Shown here one piece after another: positions 18,008-27,385 of a DNA stretch of 64,000 nt (within the stretch, counting starts at the first letter, position 1; every line of letters begins with the position of its first letter). This DNA comes from Gluconacetobacter tumulicola (lineage in GTDB: Bacteria; Pseudomonadota; Alphaproteobacteria; Acetobacterales; Acetobacteraceae), in NCBI RefSeq assembly GCF_014174215.1, contig NZ_JABEQL010000011.1, forward strand, positions 62,001-126,000, read 5' to 3'. The notes beneath the pieces were generated by a model that worked only from the letters and a program-made list of their open reading frames with translations, had not been told where the DNA came from and searched no databases. The position numbers were made by a program, and so were the translations under genes.

Positions 18008-19261
18008 GTGAGCGCAGCAGATACCAGCGGAGCGGAACGCGGCGTGGCAGAGGCGCTGCCCAACAGCCTGCGTGCCGGGCCGGACCCGCGCGGCCGCTTC
18101 GGCATCTTCGGCGGCCGGTTCGTGGCCGAGACGCTCATGCCCCTGGTCCTGGAACTGGATGCGGCCTATGCGGCGGCCAAGGCCGACCCCGCCTTCCGCA
18201 CGGAACTGGACTATTACCTGAAGGATTATGTGGGCCGCCCCAGCCCGCTCTGGTTCGCCCGCCGCCTGACCGAGGAACTGGGCGGCGCGCGCATCTACAT
18301 GAAGCGCGAGGAGCTGAACCATACCGGCTCGCACAAGCTCAACAACGTCATGGGCCAGATCCTGCTGGCCCGCCGCATGGGCCGCAGCCGTATCGTGGCC
18401 GAGACCGGGGCCGGCCAGCATGGCGTTGCCACGGCCACGGTGTGTGCGCTGTTCGGGCTGAAATGCACCATCTACATGGGTGCCACCGACGTCGAGCGGC
18501 AGAAGCCCAACGTGTTCCGCATGCGCCTGCTGGGCGCCGAGATCGTGCCCGTGACCTCCGGCGCCGGCACGCTGAAGGATGCGATGAACGAGGCGATGCG
18601 CGACTGGGTGACCAATGTCCGCGACACCTATTTCCTCGTCGGCACCGTGGCCGGACCCCACCCTTACCCACAGATGGTCCGTGATTTCCAGTCCGTGATC
18701 GGGGAGGAAACCCGCGTCCAGATGCAGGAGGCCGAAGGGCGCCTGCCGGATGTGATCGTGGCTGCCATCGGTGGCGGGTCGAACGCGATGGGCATCTTCC
18801 ATCCCTTCCTCGATGATCCGTCAGTGCGTCTGATCGGGGTCGAGGCCGCGGGCCGGGGGCTGGACAGCGGCGAGACCGCGGCGTCGATCCTGCGCGGCCG
18901 GCCGGGCGTGCTGCATGGCAACCGTACTTACCTGTTGCAAAATGAAGACGGGCAGATCGACGAGGCCCATTCGATCAGCGCCGGACTGGACTATCCCGGC
19001 ATCGGGCCGGAACATTCCTGGCTGGCCGATATCGGGCGCGTGGAGTATGTCGGCGCGACCGATGACCAAGCGCTCGACGCCTTCCAGCTCTGCACGCGGA
19101 CCGAGGGCATCATCCCGGCGCTGGAATCTGCCCATGCCCTGGCGCATGCGGCCGTCATTGCCCCCACGCTCAGCCCCGAGACGCTGCTGGTGGTGAATAT
19201 CTCCGGCCGGGGGGACAAGGACATCTTCACCGTCGCCGCACATCTGGGAGTGACATTGTGA
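18008..19261 (+). CDS. trpB: Tryptophan synthase beta subunit
   Basis: PLP enzyme joining indole and serine to make tryptophan in the alpha2beta2 complex. The 417-residue product has the PLP lysine in HTGSHKLNN (Lys110), the glycine-rich phosphate loop GGGSNAMG and the KREELNHTG signature. I chose the GTG at 18008, preceded by GGAGAA. No trpF precedes it, unlike the common trpF-trpB-trpA order of alphaproteobacteria. Its stop overlaps the trpA start (GTGA). Confidence 0.97.
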   Translation: MSAADTSGAERGVAEALPNSLRAGPDPRGRFGIFGGRFVAETLMPLVLELDAAYAAAKADPAFRTELDYYLKDYVGRPSPLWFARRLTEELGGARIYMKREELNHTGSHKLNNVMGQILLARRMGRSRIVAETGAGQHGVATATVCALFGLKCTIYMGATDVERQKPNVFRMRLLGAEIVPVTSGAGTLKDAMNEAMRDWVTNVRDTYFLVGTVAGPHPYPQMVRDFQSVIGEETRVQMQEAEGRLPDVIVAAIGGGSNAMGIFHPFLDDPSVRLIGVEAAGRGLDSGETAASILRGRPGVLHGNRTYLLQNEDGQIDEAHSISAGLDYPGIGPEHSWLADIGRVEYVGATDDQALDAFQLCTRTEGIIPALESAHALAHAAVIAPTLSPETLLVVNISGRGDKDIFTVAAHLGVTL

Positions 19262-20085
19262 GCCGCATCGCCCGCCGCTTCGCTGCCCTGAAGGAACAGG
19301 GGCGCGGTGCCCTGATCCCGTACCTGCAGGCCTGCGACCCGGATTACGACACCTCTCTGGCGCTGCTGCGTGCCATGCCGGGAGCGGGGGCCGACCTGAT
19401 CGAGATCGGCGTGCCGTTCAGCGATCCCAGCGCCGACGGCCCGACCATCCAACTGGCGGCACGGCGGGGGCTGAAGGCGGGGTCCAGCATGGTGCGCGTG
19501 CTGGAGATGGTGGCCCGCTTTCGCGAGGACGATGCCGACACGCCGATCATCCTGATGGGCTATCTGAACCCGATCGAGGCCTACGGCCATGCCCGCTTCT
19601 GTGCCGACGCCGCGCGTGCCGGGGTGGACGGGCTGATTGTTGTGGACATGCCGCCCGAGGAAGCCGACCTGCTGGATGGGCCGGCGGTGGAGGCCGGGCT
19701 GGACATCATCCGCCTGGTGGCGCCTACCACCGACGATGTGCGCCTGCCCGTGGTCTGCGGCCATGCCTCTGGCTTTATCTATTATGTCAGCATAACCGGC
19801 GTGACCGGCACGCGCACCGCCAGCAGCGACGAACTGGCGGCGGCCCTGCCGCGCCTGCGCGCCGCAACCGACCTGCCGGTGGCGATCGGCTTCGGTATCC
19901 GCTCGCCCGAACAGGCGGCCGCTGCCGTCCGTGCTGCCGATGCCGCCGTGGTGGCCTCGGCCCTGATCGCTACGCTGGAAGATTCGCTGGACGAACAGGG
20001 CCGCGCGACGCCCGACACCCTGCCGCGCGTACTGGCACAGCTTTCGGCGCTGGCTGAGGCCGTGCGCTCGGCACGGAAGGCGTGA
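19258..20085 (+). CDS. trpA: Tryptophan synthase alpha subunit
   Basis: TIM-barrel enzyme cleaving indole-3-glycerol phosphate to indole and glyceraldehyde 3-phosphate; indole is channelled to TrpB. The catalytic residues fall at the same numbers as in E. coli: Glu49 in [11 protein letters not shown] and Asp60 in PSADGPTIQ. The phosphate-binding segment GFGIRSPEQ is near the C terminus. GTG start overlapping the trpB stop, so strict translational coupling. 275 residues, normal length. Confidence 0.97.
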   Translation: MSRIARRFAALKEQGRGALIPYLQACDPDYDTSLALLRAMPGAGADLIEIGVPFSDPSADGPTIQLAARRGLKAGSSMVRVLEMVARFREDDADTPIILMGYLNPIEAYGHARFCADAARAGVDGLIVVDMPPEEADLLDGPAVEAGLDIIRLVAPTTDDVRLPVVCGHASGFIYYVSITGVTGTRTASSDELAAALPRLRAATDLPVAIGFGIRSPEQAAAAVRAADAAVVASALIATLEDSLDEQGRATPDTLPRVLAQLSALAEAVRSARKA

Positions 20086-20107
20086 GGGGGTTCTGCAGGA
20101 TCGCACG

Positions 20108-20863
20108 ATGACCCAGCCCTACGCCGCACAGCATTACGGCACCCGCGCGCCGGATTACGTGACCAGCGCCGTCCATGCCGAGGGAGCGGATCTGGAGGCG
20201 ATCGAGCGGCTGGTCGCGGGCAAGGGATGGCGCCGCGTGCTGGATCTTGGCTGCGGCGGTGGCCATGTCAGTTACCGGCTGGCCCCGCATGTGGCGGAGG
20301 TCGTGGCCTGCGACTTGACCCAGCAGATGCTGGATGCCGTGACGCAGGAGGCGGCCCGGCGGGGCCTGTCGAATATCTCGACAGTGCGTGCCCCCGCCGA
20401 ACATCTGCCATTCGAGGATGGCGGGTTCGACGCGGTGTTCTGCCGGTTCACGACCCATCACTGGAGCGACGCGGCTGCCGGACTGCGCGAGGCGCGGCGT
20501 GTGCTGGCACCCTCGGGTGTCGCCCTGTTCATCGACGTGACGGCCCCTGCATCCGCATTGGGCGATAGCTGGTTGCAGACGCTGGAACTGCTGCGTGACG
20601 TGTCGCATGTGCGTGACTATGCGGTCGCGGAATGGGCGGCCTTGCTGGCGGGGGCAGGCTTCGCCGTCCGGGAACTGGGCACGCATCGTCTGCGTATGGC
20701 ATTCGCAAGCTGGGTGGCGCGGACGAAGACGCCGCCGGAGCGGGTTGCGGCGATCCGCTCGCTGCAGCAGGCGGCGCCGAAAGAGGTGATCCGGCAGTTC
20801 GGGGTGGAAGAAGACGGCAGCTTCATGCTGGATGTCGCGCGCTTCCTGGCTGAGCCGGCCTGA
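20108..20863 (+). CDS. Class I SAM-dependent methyltransferase (UbiE/Methyltransf_11 type)
   Basis: A 251-residue small-molecule methyltransferase of unknown substrate. Motif I VLDLGCGGGHVSYRL, the acidic end of strand 2 (VACDLTQQML), FEDGGFDAVFCRFTTHHW and a post-motif region with EARRVLAPSGVALFIDV place it with the UbiE-like group. It is more like YcgJ/YdaC proteins than true UbiE. AGGA lies eight bases before the ATG. It sits 22 bases after trpA and 119 bases before accD, splitting the usual trpA-accD adjacency. No function in tryptophan or fatty-acid synthesis can be inferred. Confidence 0.85.
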   Translation: MTQPYAAQHYGTRAPDYVTSAVHAEGADLEAIERLVAGKGWRRVLDLGCGGGHVSYRLAPHVAEVVACDLTQQMLDAVTQEAARRGLSNISTVRAPAEHLPFEDGGFDAVFCRFTTHHWSDAAAGLREARRVLAPSGVALFIDVTAPASALGDSWLQTLELLRDVSHVRDYAVAEWAALLAGAGFAVRELGTHRLRMAFASWVARTKTPPERVAAIRSLQQAAPKEVIRQFGVEEDGSFMLDVARFLAEPA

Positions 20864-20982
20864 ATTCTCCTCTTCACGCTTGCCTGCTGTAACCAGAGAA
20901 CCATCTGGCCTTTCCGGGACCCTGATTGTAAGAAGGCGGGTTTCCGGGGGCCCATGTGCGCCTTGTGTGATGGAGTGATGTG

Positions 20983-21858
<876 letters not shown>

Positions 21859-21867
21859 TCCACGCCG

Positions 21868-23181
21868 ATGACGACCTCGCCCATGGCGCTGGGGCCGGAA
21901 TTCGTCGGTCGTGCCGGCGCGGTGCTGGAGCGGCTCAACCAGCTCTATCCGGCCCTGATCGACCTTTCGCTGGGCCGGCTGGAAGCCTTGCTCGCGAGGC
22001 TGGGCCATCCGGAACAGCATCTGCCGCCGGTGATCCATGTCGCCGGCACCAATGGCAAGGGCAGTACCTGCGCCAATCTGCGCGCCATCGGCGAGGCGGC
22101 CGGCTGGCCGGTCCATGTCATGACCTCGCCGCATCTGGTGGATGTGACGGAACGATTCCGCGTTGCCGGCCGTATCGTCTCGACCGACGAACTGGTGGCG
22201 GTGCTGGAGGAGGTCGAGCGTGTCAATGACGGCGCGTCGATCACGGTATTCGAGGTTCTGACCGCCGCCGGCTTTGTCCTGTTCGCCCGCCATCCTGCCC
22301 GTCTGGCGGTGATCGAGGTCGGGCTGGGTGGCCGTTTCGACGCTACCAATGTGCTCGCACGGCCCGCCGCCTGCGCGATTGCGTCGATTTCGATGGATCA
22401 CGAGGCTTTTCTGGGCAACAGCCTGGCCGCGATCGCTGCGGAGAAGGCCGGGATCATGAAGGCCGGCGTGCCGGCGGTGACCGGCTATCAGGCACCCGAG
22501 GTCATGGCGGTTCTGTGCGACCGGGCAACGGAATGCGGTGCGCGCCTGCTGGTGCGTGACGTGGACTGGGAGATCGCGCCGGTACCAGGCGGCCTGCGCT
22601 ATGCGGATGCGCAGGGCGTGCTGGACCTGCCGGTGCCCGGTCTGCCGGGGCCGCATCAGGTGGATAATGCCGGGCTGGCGGTGGCGGCGCTGCGAGCCAG
22701 CGGGCTGGCGGTGCCGGATGCCGCCTGGGCAGGCATCGCCCGCACCGAATGGCCGGCCCGCCTGCAACGGCTGGACGGCGCGCTGGCTGCCCTGCTGCCG
22801 CCCGGCTGGGAACTGTGGCTGGATGGCGGGCATAATCCCGGTGCCGGCCATGCGTTGGCTGACATGCTGGCCGGCTGGTCCGATCGTCCGGTTCATCTGG
22901 TGGTCGGCATGAAGCAGACCAAGGATGCCACGGGCTTTCTCGCCCCCCTGCTGGAGCGGGCCGCCAGCGTCCAGGCGGTGGCCGAGCCCGGCCAGCATCT
23001 GGCATTGCCGGTCGAGGCGATCGTGGCGGCGTCTTCGGGCCGTGCCATCCCCGGCCTCACCGTGCGGGCCGCGCTGGCGCGTCTGGCCGAAGGGGCGGAT
23101 GGTCCGGGGCGGGTGGTGATCTGCGGCAGCCTGTATCTGGCGGGAGTTGTCCTGGCGCAGGATGGCTGGGTCGCGCGTTGA
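21868..23181 (+). CDS. folC: Folylpolyglutamate synthase / dihydrofolate synthase
   Basis: Mur-ligase-family enzyme adding glutamate to dihydropteroate and extending folate polyglutamate tails. The 437-residue product has the P-loop VAGTNGKGSTCANL, the MTSPHLVDVTERFRV signature, the VIEVGLGGRFDATNV segment and the second-domain motif LDGGHNPGAGHALA. It forms an operon with accD (9-base gap). It is followed by repeat copy 4. Confidence 0.95.
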   Translation: MTTSPMALGPEFVGRAGAVLERLNQLYPALIDLSLGRLEALLARLGHPEQHLPPVIHVAGTNGKGSTCANLRAIGEAAGWPVHVMTSPHLVDVTERFRVAGRIVSTDELVAVLEEVERVNDGASITVFEVLTAAGFVLFARHPARLAVIEVGLGGRFDATNVLARPAACAIASISMDHEAFLGNSLAAIAAEKAGIMKAGVPAVTGYQAPEVMAVLCDRATECGARLLVRDVDWEIAPVPGGLRYADAQGVLDLPVPGLPGPHQVDNAGLAVAALRASGLAVPDAAWAGIARTEWPARLQRLDGALAALLPPGWELWLDGGHNPGAGHALADMLAGWSDRPVHLVVGMKQTKDATGFLAPLLERAASVQAVAEPGQHLALPVEAIVAASSGRAIPGLTVRAALARLAEGADGPGRVVICGSLYLAGVVLAQDGWVAR

Positions 23182-23189
23182 GTTAAGGT

Positions 23190-23307
23190 CTTCTTTTTCT
23201 GAAGAAAAAGAAGCAAAAAGACTCTTATCCGTTCAGGAGCCTTGTGCTGGGAACATATGATGTCCCTGAACGAATCAGAGTTTTTGGTTCTTTTTGCAAA
23301 AAAGAAC
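23190..23307 (-). repeat. Composite hairpin repeat, copy 4 (arms inverted, core not)
   Basis: The arms read B-complement then A-complement, as in inverted copy 3. The core (CGTTCAGGAGCCTTGTGCTG ... CCTGAACG) reads in the same direction as in forward copies 1, 6 and 7. The core is therefore flipped relative to the arms. Shortest copy (118 bp). It lies between folC and the co-directional nucleoside hydrolase gene. Confidence 0.88.
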
Positions 23308-23324
23308 ATCCTTGAGGGCCCCTC

Positions 23325-24290
23325 ATGACACACCGGCACAAAGTCATCTTCGACACCGACCCTGGCGTGGACGACGCGATGGCGCTGTGTTTCATGACCC
23401 GGCGGCCGGAATTCGACCTGCTGGGCGTGACCACTGTGCATGGCAATCTGGATATCGACACCGTCACGCGCAATGCGCTGTGGCTGGCCGAGCGGCTGGG
23501 GCTGGATGTGCCGGTGGGCAAGGGCGCGGCCACGCCGCTGGTACGGCCGGCGGGGGCTGGGGTGCCGCATGTGCATGGACCGGGCGGGCTGGGCGACCTG
23601 ACGCCGCCGGCGCAACTGGCCCGCGCGGTTGATCCGCGTCCTGCCTGGCAGGTGATCGTCGATCTGGTACGTGCCCATCCGCACGAGGTTACGCTGATCG
23701 CTATCGGGCCGCTGACCAATCTGGCGCTGGCCCTGCGGCACGATCCCGCCATTGCCGGGCTGGTGGCTGGCGTGAGTCTGATGGGCGGCGCGTTTGGCAC
23801 GCATGGCCATGGCGGCAATGTGTCGCCGGTCGCCGAAGCCAATATCCTGTCGGACCCCGAGGCGGCGGATCTGGTGATGACCGCGCCATGGAAGGTCACT
23901 GTCCTGGGGCTGGACGTGACGCAGCAGGTGGTGATGGATGCCGCCTATCTGGATCGGCTGGCGGAGCGGGGCGGGCCGGATGGCGCTTTCCTGCGCGCGG
24001 TGTCGCGTTTTTATCAGGGCTTTCACGAGCGCTCGCGCGGGCTGGCCGGCATTTTTGCCCATGACAGCCTGGCGGTGATCCAGGTTCTGGCGCCGCATCT
24101 GTTCACCCTGCGGCATGGGCCGGTCCGGGTGGTGTGCGGTGGGCTGGCCGATGGGCAGACGATCCAGAAGCCGGTGGGCATGCCGGGGCCACCTGCTCCA
24201 GCTTGGGAGGACGCGCCGCCATGTGCTGTCGCGGTGGATGTCGATGTGGACGGCGTGCTGGCGCTGTATGCGGAGACGTTCATCGCATAA
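23325..24290 (+). CDS. Nucleoside hydrolase (inosine-uridine preferring family)
   Basis: Calcium-dependent N-ribohydrolase releasing base and ribose from nucleosides for salvage. The N-terminal DTDPGVDDAMAL is the diagnostic metal-binding motif. The LIAIGPLTNLALAL segment, VSLMGGAFGTHGHGGNVSPVAEANILSDPEAA (nucleoside-pocket region) and FAHDSLAVIQVL (second metal-site aspartate) also fit. No signal peptide, so cytosolic; 321 residues is normal. Specificity cannot be decided. Separated from the next gene by an ECF41-type promoter. Confidence 0.93.
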   Translation: MTHRHKVIFDTDPGVDDAMALCFMTRRPEFDLLGVTTVHGNLDIDTVTRNALWLAERLGLDVPVGKGAATPLVRPAGAGVPHVHGPGGLGDLTPPAQLARAVDPRPAWQVIVDLVRAHPHEVTLIAIGPLTNLALALRHDPAIAGLVAGVSLMGGAFGTHGHGGNVSPVAEANILSDPEAADLVMTAPWKVTVLGLDVTQQVVMDAAYLDRLAERGGPDGAFLRAVSRFYQGFHERSRGLAGIFAHDSLAVIQVLAPHLFTLRHGPVRVVCGGLADGQTIQKPVGMPGPPAPAWEDAPPCAVAVDVDVDGVLALYAETFIA

Positions 24291-24305
24291 GGGGTCAGGG
24301 TGGCA

Positions 24306-24332
24306 TGTCACAAACCCGTCTCCTGTTTCGTC
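24306..24332 (+). promoter_or_regulatory. ECF41-type sigma factor promoter
   Basis: TGTCACA (24306-24312), exactly 16 bases, then CGTC (24329-24332): the motif described for ECF41 sigma factors. It precedes the decarboxylase-like gene by 31 bases, and that gene is followed by an ECF41 sigma gene. Autoregulation of the pair is therefore expected. Confidence 0.85.
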
Positions 24333-24363
24333 TTATGGCAAACAGCTTACAGGGACGACGATC

Positions 24364-24822
24364 ATGACCCCGCGACTGGACTATCTTGCGACCGCTCCCG
24401 CCCTTCTGGGCAAGATGCTGGAGCTTGAAGAGGCTCTCGCATCCTCGGGTCTCGACCTCACGTTGATCGAACTGGTCAAGATGCGGGTTTCGCAGATCAA
24501 TGGCTGTGCCTTCTGCCTCGATATGCATGCCGCGATCATGAAGAAATCGGGCGAAGACATGCGGCGGGTCGTCCTGCTGCCGGCCTGGCGTGAAACCGCC
24601 TTCTATACGCCCCGGGAACGCGCGGCCCTGGCGTGGGCCGAGGCTTTGACGCTGGTGGCCGAGACGCATGCGCCGGACGCGGATTTCGATGCTCTGCGCG
24701 CGCATTTCACGGATCAGGAGATCGTCCAGCTTACGCTTGTCATCGGCATGATCAATCACTGGAACCGCATCGCCATCGGGTTCCGCGCCCAGCCGCGCCC
24801 GTCAGCGGGCCAGCATGGCTGA
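24364..24822 (+). CDS. Carboxymuconolactone decarboxylase / AhpD-like protein
   Basis: A 152-residue all-helical protein of the CMD/AhpD superfamily. The redox-type motif C48-A-F-C51-L-D-M-H55 matches the AhpD/peroxidase-like active site (CxxC with histidine four residues on), more than true lactone decarboxylases. It is probably a thiol oxidoreductase or peroxide-related protein. CMD-like genes are typical partners of ECF41 sigma factors. The stop overlaps the start of the sigma gene by 8 bases, and an ECF41 promoter lies directly upstream. Physiological substrate unknown. Confidence 0.9.
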   Translation: MTPRLDYLATAPALLGKMLELEEALASSGLDLTLIELVKMRVSQINGCAFCLDMHAAIMKKSGEDMRRVVLLPAWRETAFYTPRERAALAWAEALTLVAETHAPDADFDALRAHFTDQEIVQLTLVIGMINHWNRIAIGFRAQPRPSAGQHG

Positions 24823-25702
24823 CGTCGCCGAGACGACGGCCCGCTTTCTCGCGATCAGGCCGGACCTGATCGGCATTGCCTATCGTATGACCGGATCGCT
24901 GTCGGTCGCGGAGGATCTGGCGCAGGATGCATTCCTGCGCTGGCATGCCGCCGGACCCGACACGATCGATCATCCCCGCGCCTGGCTCACCCGGGTGGTG
25001 ACGCGGCTCTGCCTGGACTGGCTGCGGTCTTCCGCGCACCGATACGAGCACTATGTCGGGCCATGGCTGCCGGAACCCGTTCTGGACACGCAGGATGCGC
25101 CCCAGATCCGGCTGCATGCGCATGAACAGGATCTGTCCATGGCATTCCTGTCCGCGCTTCAGGCCCTGTCGCCGGCCGAGCGCGCAGCCTTTATCCTGCA
25201 CGATCTTTTCGAAATGCCGTTTGATGAACTGGCAGAGTTATTGCAGCGGAGCGAAGCCGCCTGCCGCCAGATGGCGTCTCGTGCCCGCAAACACCTCAGG
25301 CAGCCCGATATCCGACACCCTATGGGCCGGGAAGCCGGCCGGAAACTGACCGAGGCGTTTCTTCAGGCGTCCCGGCTGGGGGATGAAGCGGCCCTGCGCA
25401 CCCTCTTGAGCCAGGATGTCCGCTTCGTGTCCGATGGCGGCGGCATTCGGCCCGCCGCACGGAAAATCATTGACGGAATCGAGAAAGTCAGCCGCCTGCT
25501 TATTGGTCTGGCCCGTAAGCGCCAGCATCGGGTTCCGCCGGTTCTGTATCGGGGGCCGATCAATGGGGAGCCGGGATTCGTCACCTTGGAGGATGATGGT
25601 CTGCCGCAGGTGACGACCCTGACATGTCGTGAGGGGCGCGTTAGTGCCGTTTATGTCGTGCGCAATCCTGACAAGTTGCGGCGGATTCTCGCGGGGTTAT
25701 GA
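24815..25702 (+). CDS. ECF41-family RNA polymerase sigma factor with SnoaL-like C-terminal domain
   Basis: A 295-residue sigma factor. Region 2 covers ~15-80 (LIGIAYRMTGSLSVAEDLAQDAFLRW) and region 4 ~115-170 (LSPAERAAFILHDLFEMPFDELAELL...EAACRQMASRARKHL). The remaining ~120 residues form a SnoaL/NTF2-like domain. That extension carries the ECF41 hallmarks DGGG (SDGGGIRPA) and NPDKL near the C terminus. In ECF41 the extension regulates activity in cis in place of a separate anti-sigma factor, and no anti-sigma gene is seen here. Co-transcribed with the CMD-like gene from an ECF41 promoter. Confidence 0.93.
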   Translation: MADVAETTARFLAIRPDLIGIAYRMTGSLSVAEDLAQDAFLRWHAAGPDTIDHPRAWLTRVVTRLCLDWLRSSAHRYEHYVGPWLPEPVLDTQDAPQIRLHAHEQDLSMAFLSALQALSPAERAAFILHDLFEMPFDELAELLQRSEAACRQMASRARKHLRQPDIRHPMGREAGRKLTEAFLQASRLGDEAALRTLLSQDVRFVSDGGGIRPAARKIIDGIEKVSRLLIGLARKRQHRVPPVLYRGPINGEPGFVTLEDDGLPQVTTLTCREGRVSAVYVVRNPDKLRRILAGL

Positions 25703-25704
25703 TC

Positions 25705-25830
25705 TTTGTTCTTTTTTTTGGAAAAAAGAACCAAAAAACTTTTGATCTGTTCGGGAGTTTTTTGCCGGGCCATACGATGGCCCGAAACGAACGAAAGTCT
25801 TTTTGCTTCTTTTTCGGAAGACAAAAGAAG
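25705..25830 (+). repeat. Composite hairpin repeat, copy 5 (A-core-B)
   Basis: 126 bp, starting two bases after the sigma-factor stop and ending eight bases before the convergent deformylase-like stop. The core is more diverged (GTTCGGGAG ... ATGGCCCGAAACG) and arm B is imperfect, but order and orientation match copies 1 and 2. Confidence 0.88.
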
Positions 25831-25837
25831 ATCTTCT

Positions 25838-26350
25838 TTACCGCCTTTGTCCTGTGGCGCGCAGGATCTTCTCATAACGTGCCACCAGCCGATTGCGGCG
25901 CAGGGCGGAGAGGCGCTGGATCCAGAATATCCCGTCCAGCTGGTCGATTTCGTGCTGGTGGCAGATCGCGCGCAGGCCTTCGGACTCTTCGATATGCTCC
26001 TGGCCATCGAGATCCTGGTACCGTACGCGCACTTTGGCCGGGCGCTCGATCTGCTCGATGACGCCTGGCATGGAAACGCTGCCTTCCTCATGCCGGATTG
26101 TCTCGTCGGACGTCCAGATGATCTCCGGATTGATATAGGTCCGGGGCCCCGATGTGTCGCGCAGGTCCAGTACCACGACGCGCAGTGCCACGCCGATATG
26201 CGGCGCCGTGATGCCGATACCGGGGGCGGCGCGCATCGTGTCGAGCAGGTCGGCGGCCAGTGTGCGCAGCGCCGCGTCGAAGAGTGTAACCGGCTCCGCC
26301 GCCTGGCGCAGGCGCTGGTCCGGAAACATGACGATCGGGCGCGCGGCCAT
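25838..26350 (-). CDS. Peptide deformylase-like protein with altered metal site
   Basis: A 170-residue homologue of peptide deformylase. The three family motifs are all changed. GIGITAPHIG has His51 where the catalytic Gln is expected. EEGSVSMPG has Ser91 in place of the metal-ligand Cys. HEIDQLDG keeps His133 and Glu134 but has Gln137 in place of the second ligand His. Two of three metal ligands are therefore missing and normal deformylase activity is doubtful. A conventional def gene is expected elsewhere. The ATG at 26350 gives the normal length; a GTG two codons earlier is possible. It follows the asparaginase gene by 17 bases. Confidence 0.88.
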   Translation of the reverse strand: MAARPIVMFPDQRLRQAAEPVTLFDAALRTLAADLLDTMRAAPGIGITAPHIGVALRVVVLDLRDTSGPRTYINPEIIWTSDETIRHEEGSVSMPGVIEQIERPAKVRVRYQDLDGQEHIEESEGLRAICHQHEIDQLDGIFWIQRLSALRRNRLVARYEKILRATGQRR

Positions 26351-26367
26351 TCGGACGCCTCGTGGGA

Positions 26368-27366
26368 TCAGATGAAGGTGGCGGCGCGGACGCGGCCGAC
26401 CGTCATTCCGTTCCAGTTGCGGATATCGTGGGTCGCCAGATCGCGCAGCACCGTGTGGTCGCGGGTCTCCGGGCCCAGGAAGCGCGTCAGCAGGGCGGCC
26501 ATCGCGACTTCGGCCGCGCGTGGGGCGCCGTCGTGGCATTTCACCGCGATGCCCAGCCCCTGCTCCGGCAGGCTGGCGGCCATGATGCCCTCCGCCCCCA
26601 TCTTGCTGAACACGGCCGATCCCAGCGCCTGCATCAGCACGGTGTCGAAGCGCCCGCTGCCGCCGACCATGAAGGGGGCGCGGGCCACGGCGGTGCGCAG
26701 CCGTGCCGCCGCGCGCGCGCGTTCCGGGCCCAGACCGTGGCCGGTGCCGAAGCGTGCGAAGCCATGGGCCAGGGCGCGTAGCGGGATGGCGTAGGTGGGG
26801 ATCGAACAGCCGTCGATGCCGCGATTGTCCTCTCCATGGGCGGCATCCGTCACGTCGGCCAGCGCCGCCGTGACCTCGCGCATGATCGGGTGGGCCGGCT
26901 GGATGTAGCCTGCCAGATCCTCGTCCCGGTCGCAGGCCAGGCAGACGAAGCCGGCATGCTTGCCGGAGCAATTATTATGCAGGGCGTTGGGCGCGCCGCC
27001 CGAGCGGGCCAGCGCGTGCGCGGCATCGGCATGGGTCGGCCAGTGGGTGCCGCATTCCAGGCAGGCGACGTCGCGGCCCACCCGGCCCAGCATCCGCGCC
27101 GCGACCGCGACATGGGCTGGCTCGCCGTTATGCGAGGCACAGGCCAGCGCCAGTTCCTCGTCGTCCAGGCCCAGCCGGTCGGCGGCGCCGCTTTCGACCA
27201 GCGGCAGGGCCAGGAAGGCCTTGACCGCCGAGCGCGGATAGGTCGGCTGCGCGATGTCGCCCAGCGCGAACAGCACGTCGCCATCGGCATCCACCACCAC
27301 GGCGGTACCGGCATGGCGGGATTCGACGCGGCCGCCGCGTTCGATCTCGGCGATTGCTGTTTCCAT
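26368..27366 (-). CDS. ansA: L-asparaginase, Rhizobium etli-type (asparaginase II family)
   Basis: Hydrolyses asparagine to aspartate and ammonia. The 332-residue protein belongs to the Rhizobium-type asparaginases (PF06089), unrelated in sequence to E. coli AnsB. Visible family features are YPRSAVKAFLALPLVESGA (catalytic Ser-x-x-Lys region), ALACASHNGEPAHV, ECGTHWP, NNCSGKHAGF and GIDGCSIPTYAIPL. No signal peptide, so cytosolic. It lies in a tight minus-strand series: 19 bases after the ADP-ribosyltransferase-like gene and 17 before the deformylase-like gene. Confidence 0.9.
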   Translation of the reverse strand: METAIAEIERGGRVESRHAGTAVVVDADGDVLFALGDIAQPTYPRSAVKAFLALPLVESGAADRLGLDDEELALACASHNGEPAHVAVAARMLGRVGRDVACLECGTHWPTHADAAHALARSGGAPNALHNNCSGKHAGFVCLACDRDEDLAGYIQPAHPIMREVTAALADVTDAAHGEDNRGIDGCSIPTYAIPLRALAHGFARFGTGHGLGPERARAAARLRTAVARAPFMVGGSGRFDTVLMQALGSAVFSKMGAEGIMAASLPEQGLGIAVKCHDGAPRAAEVAMAALLTRFLGPETRDHTVLRDLATHDIRNWNGMTVGRVRAATFI

Positions 27367-27385
27367 GGGTGGGTGTCGTCCTCGG

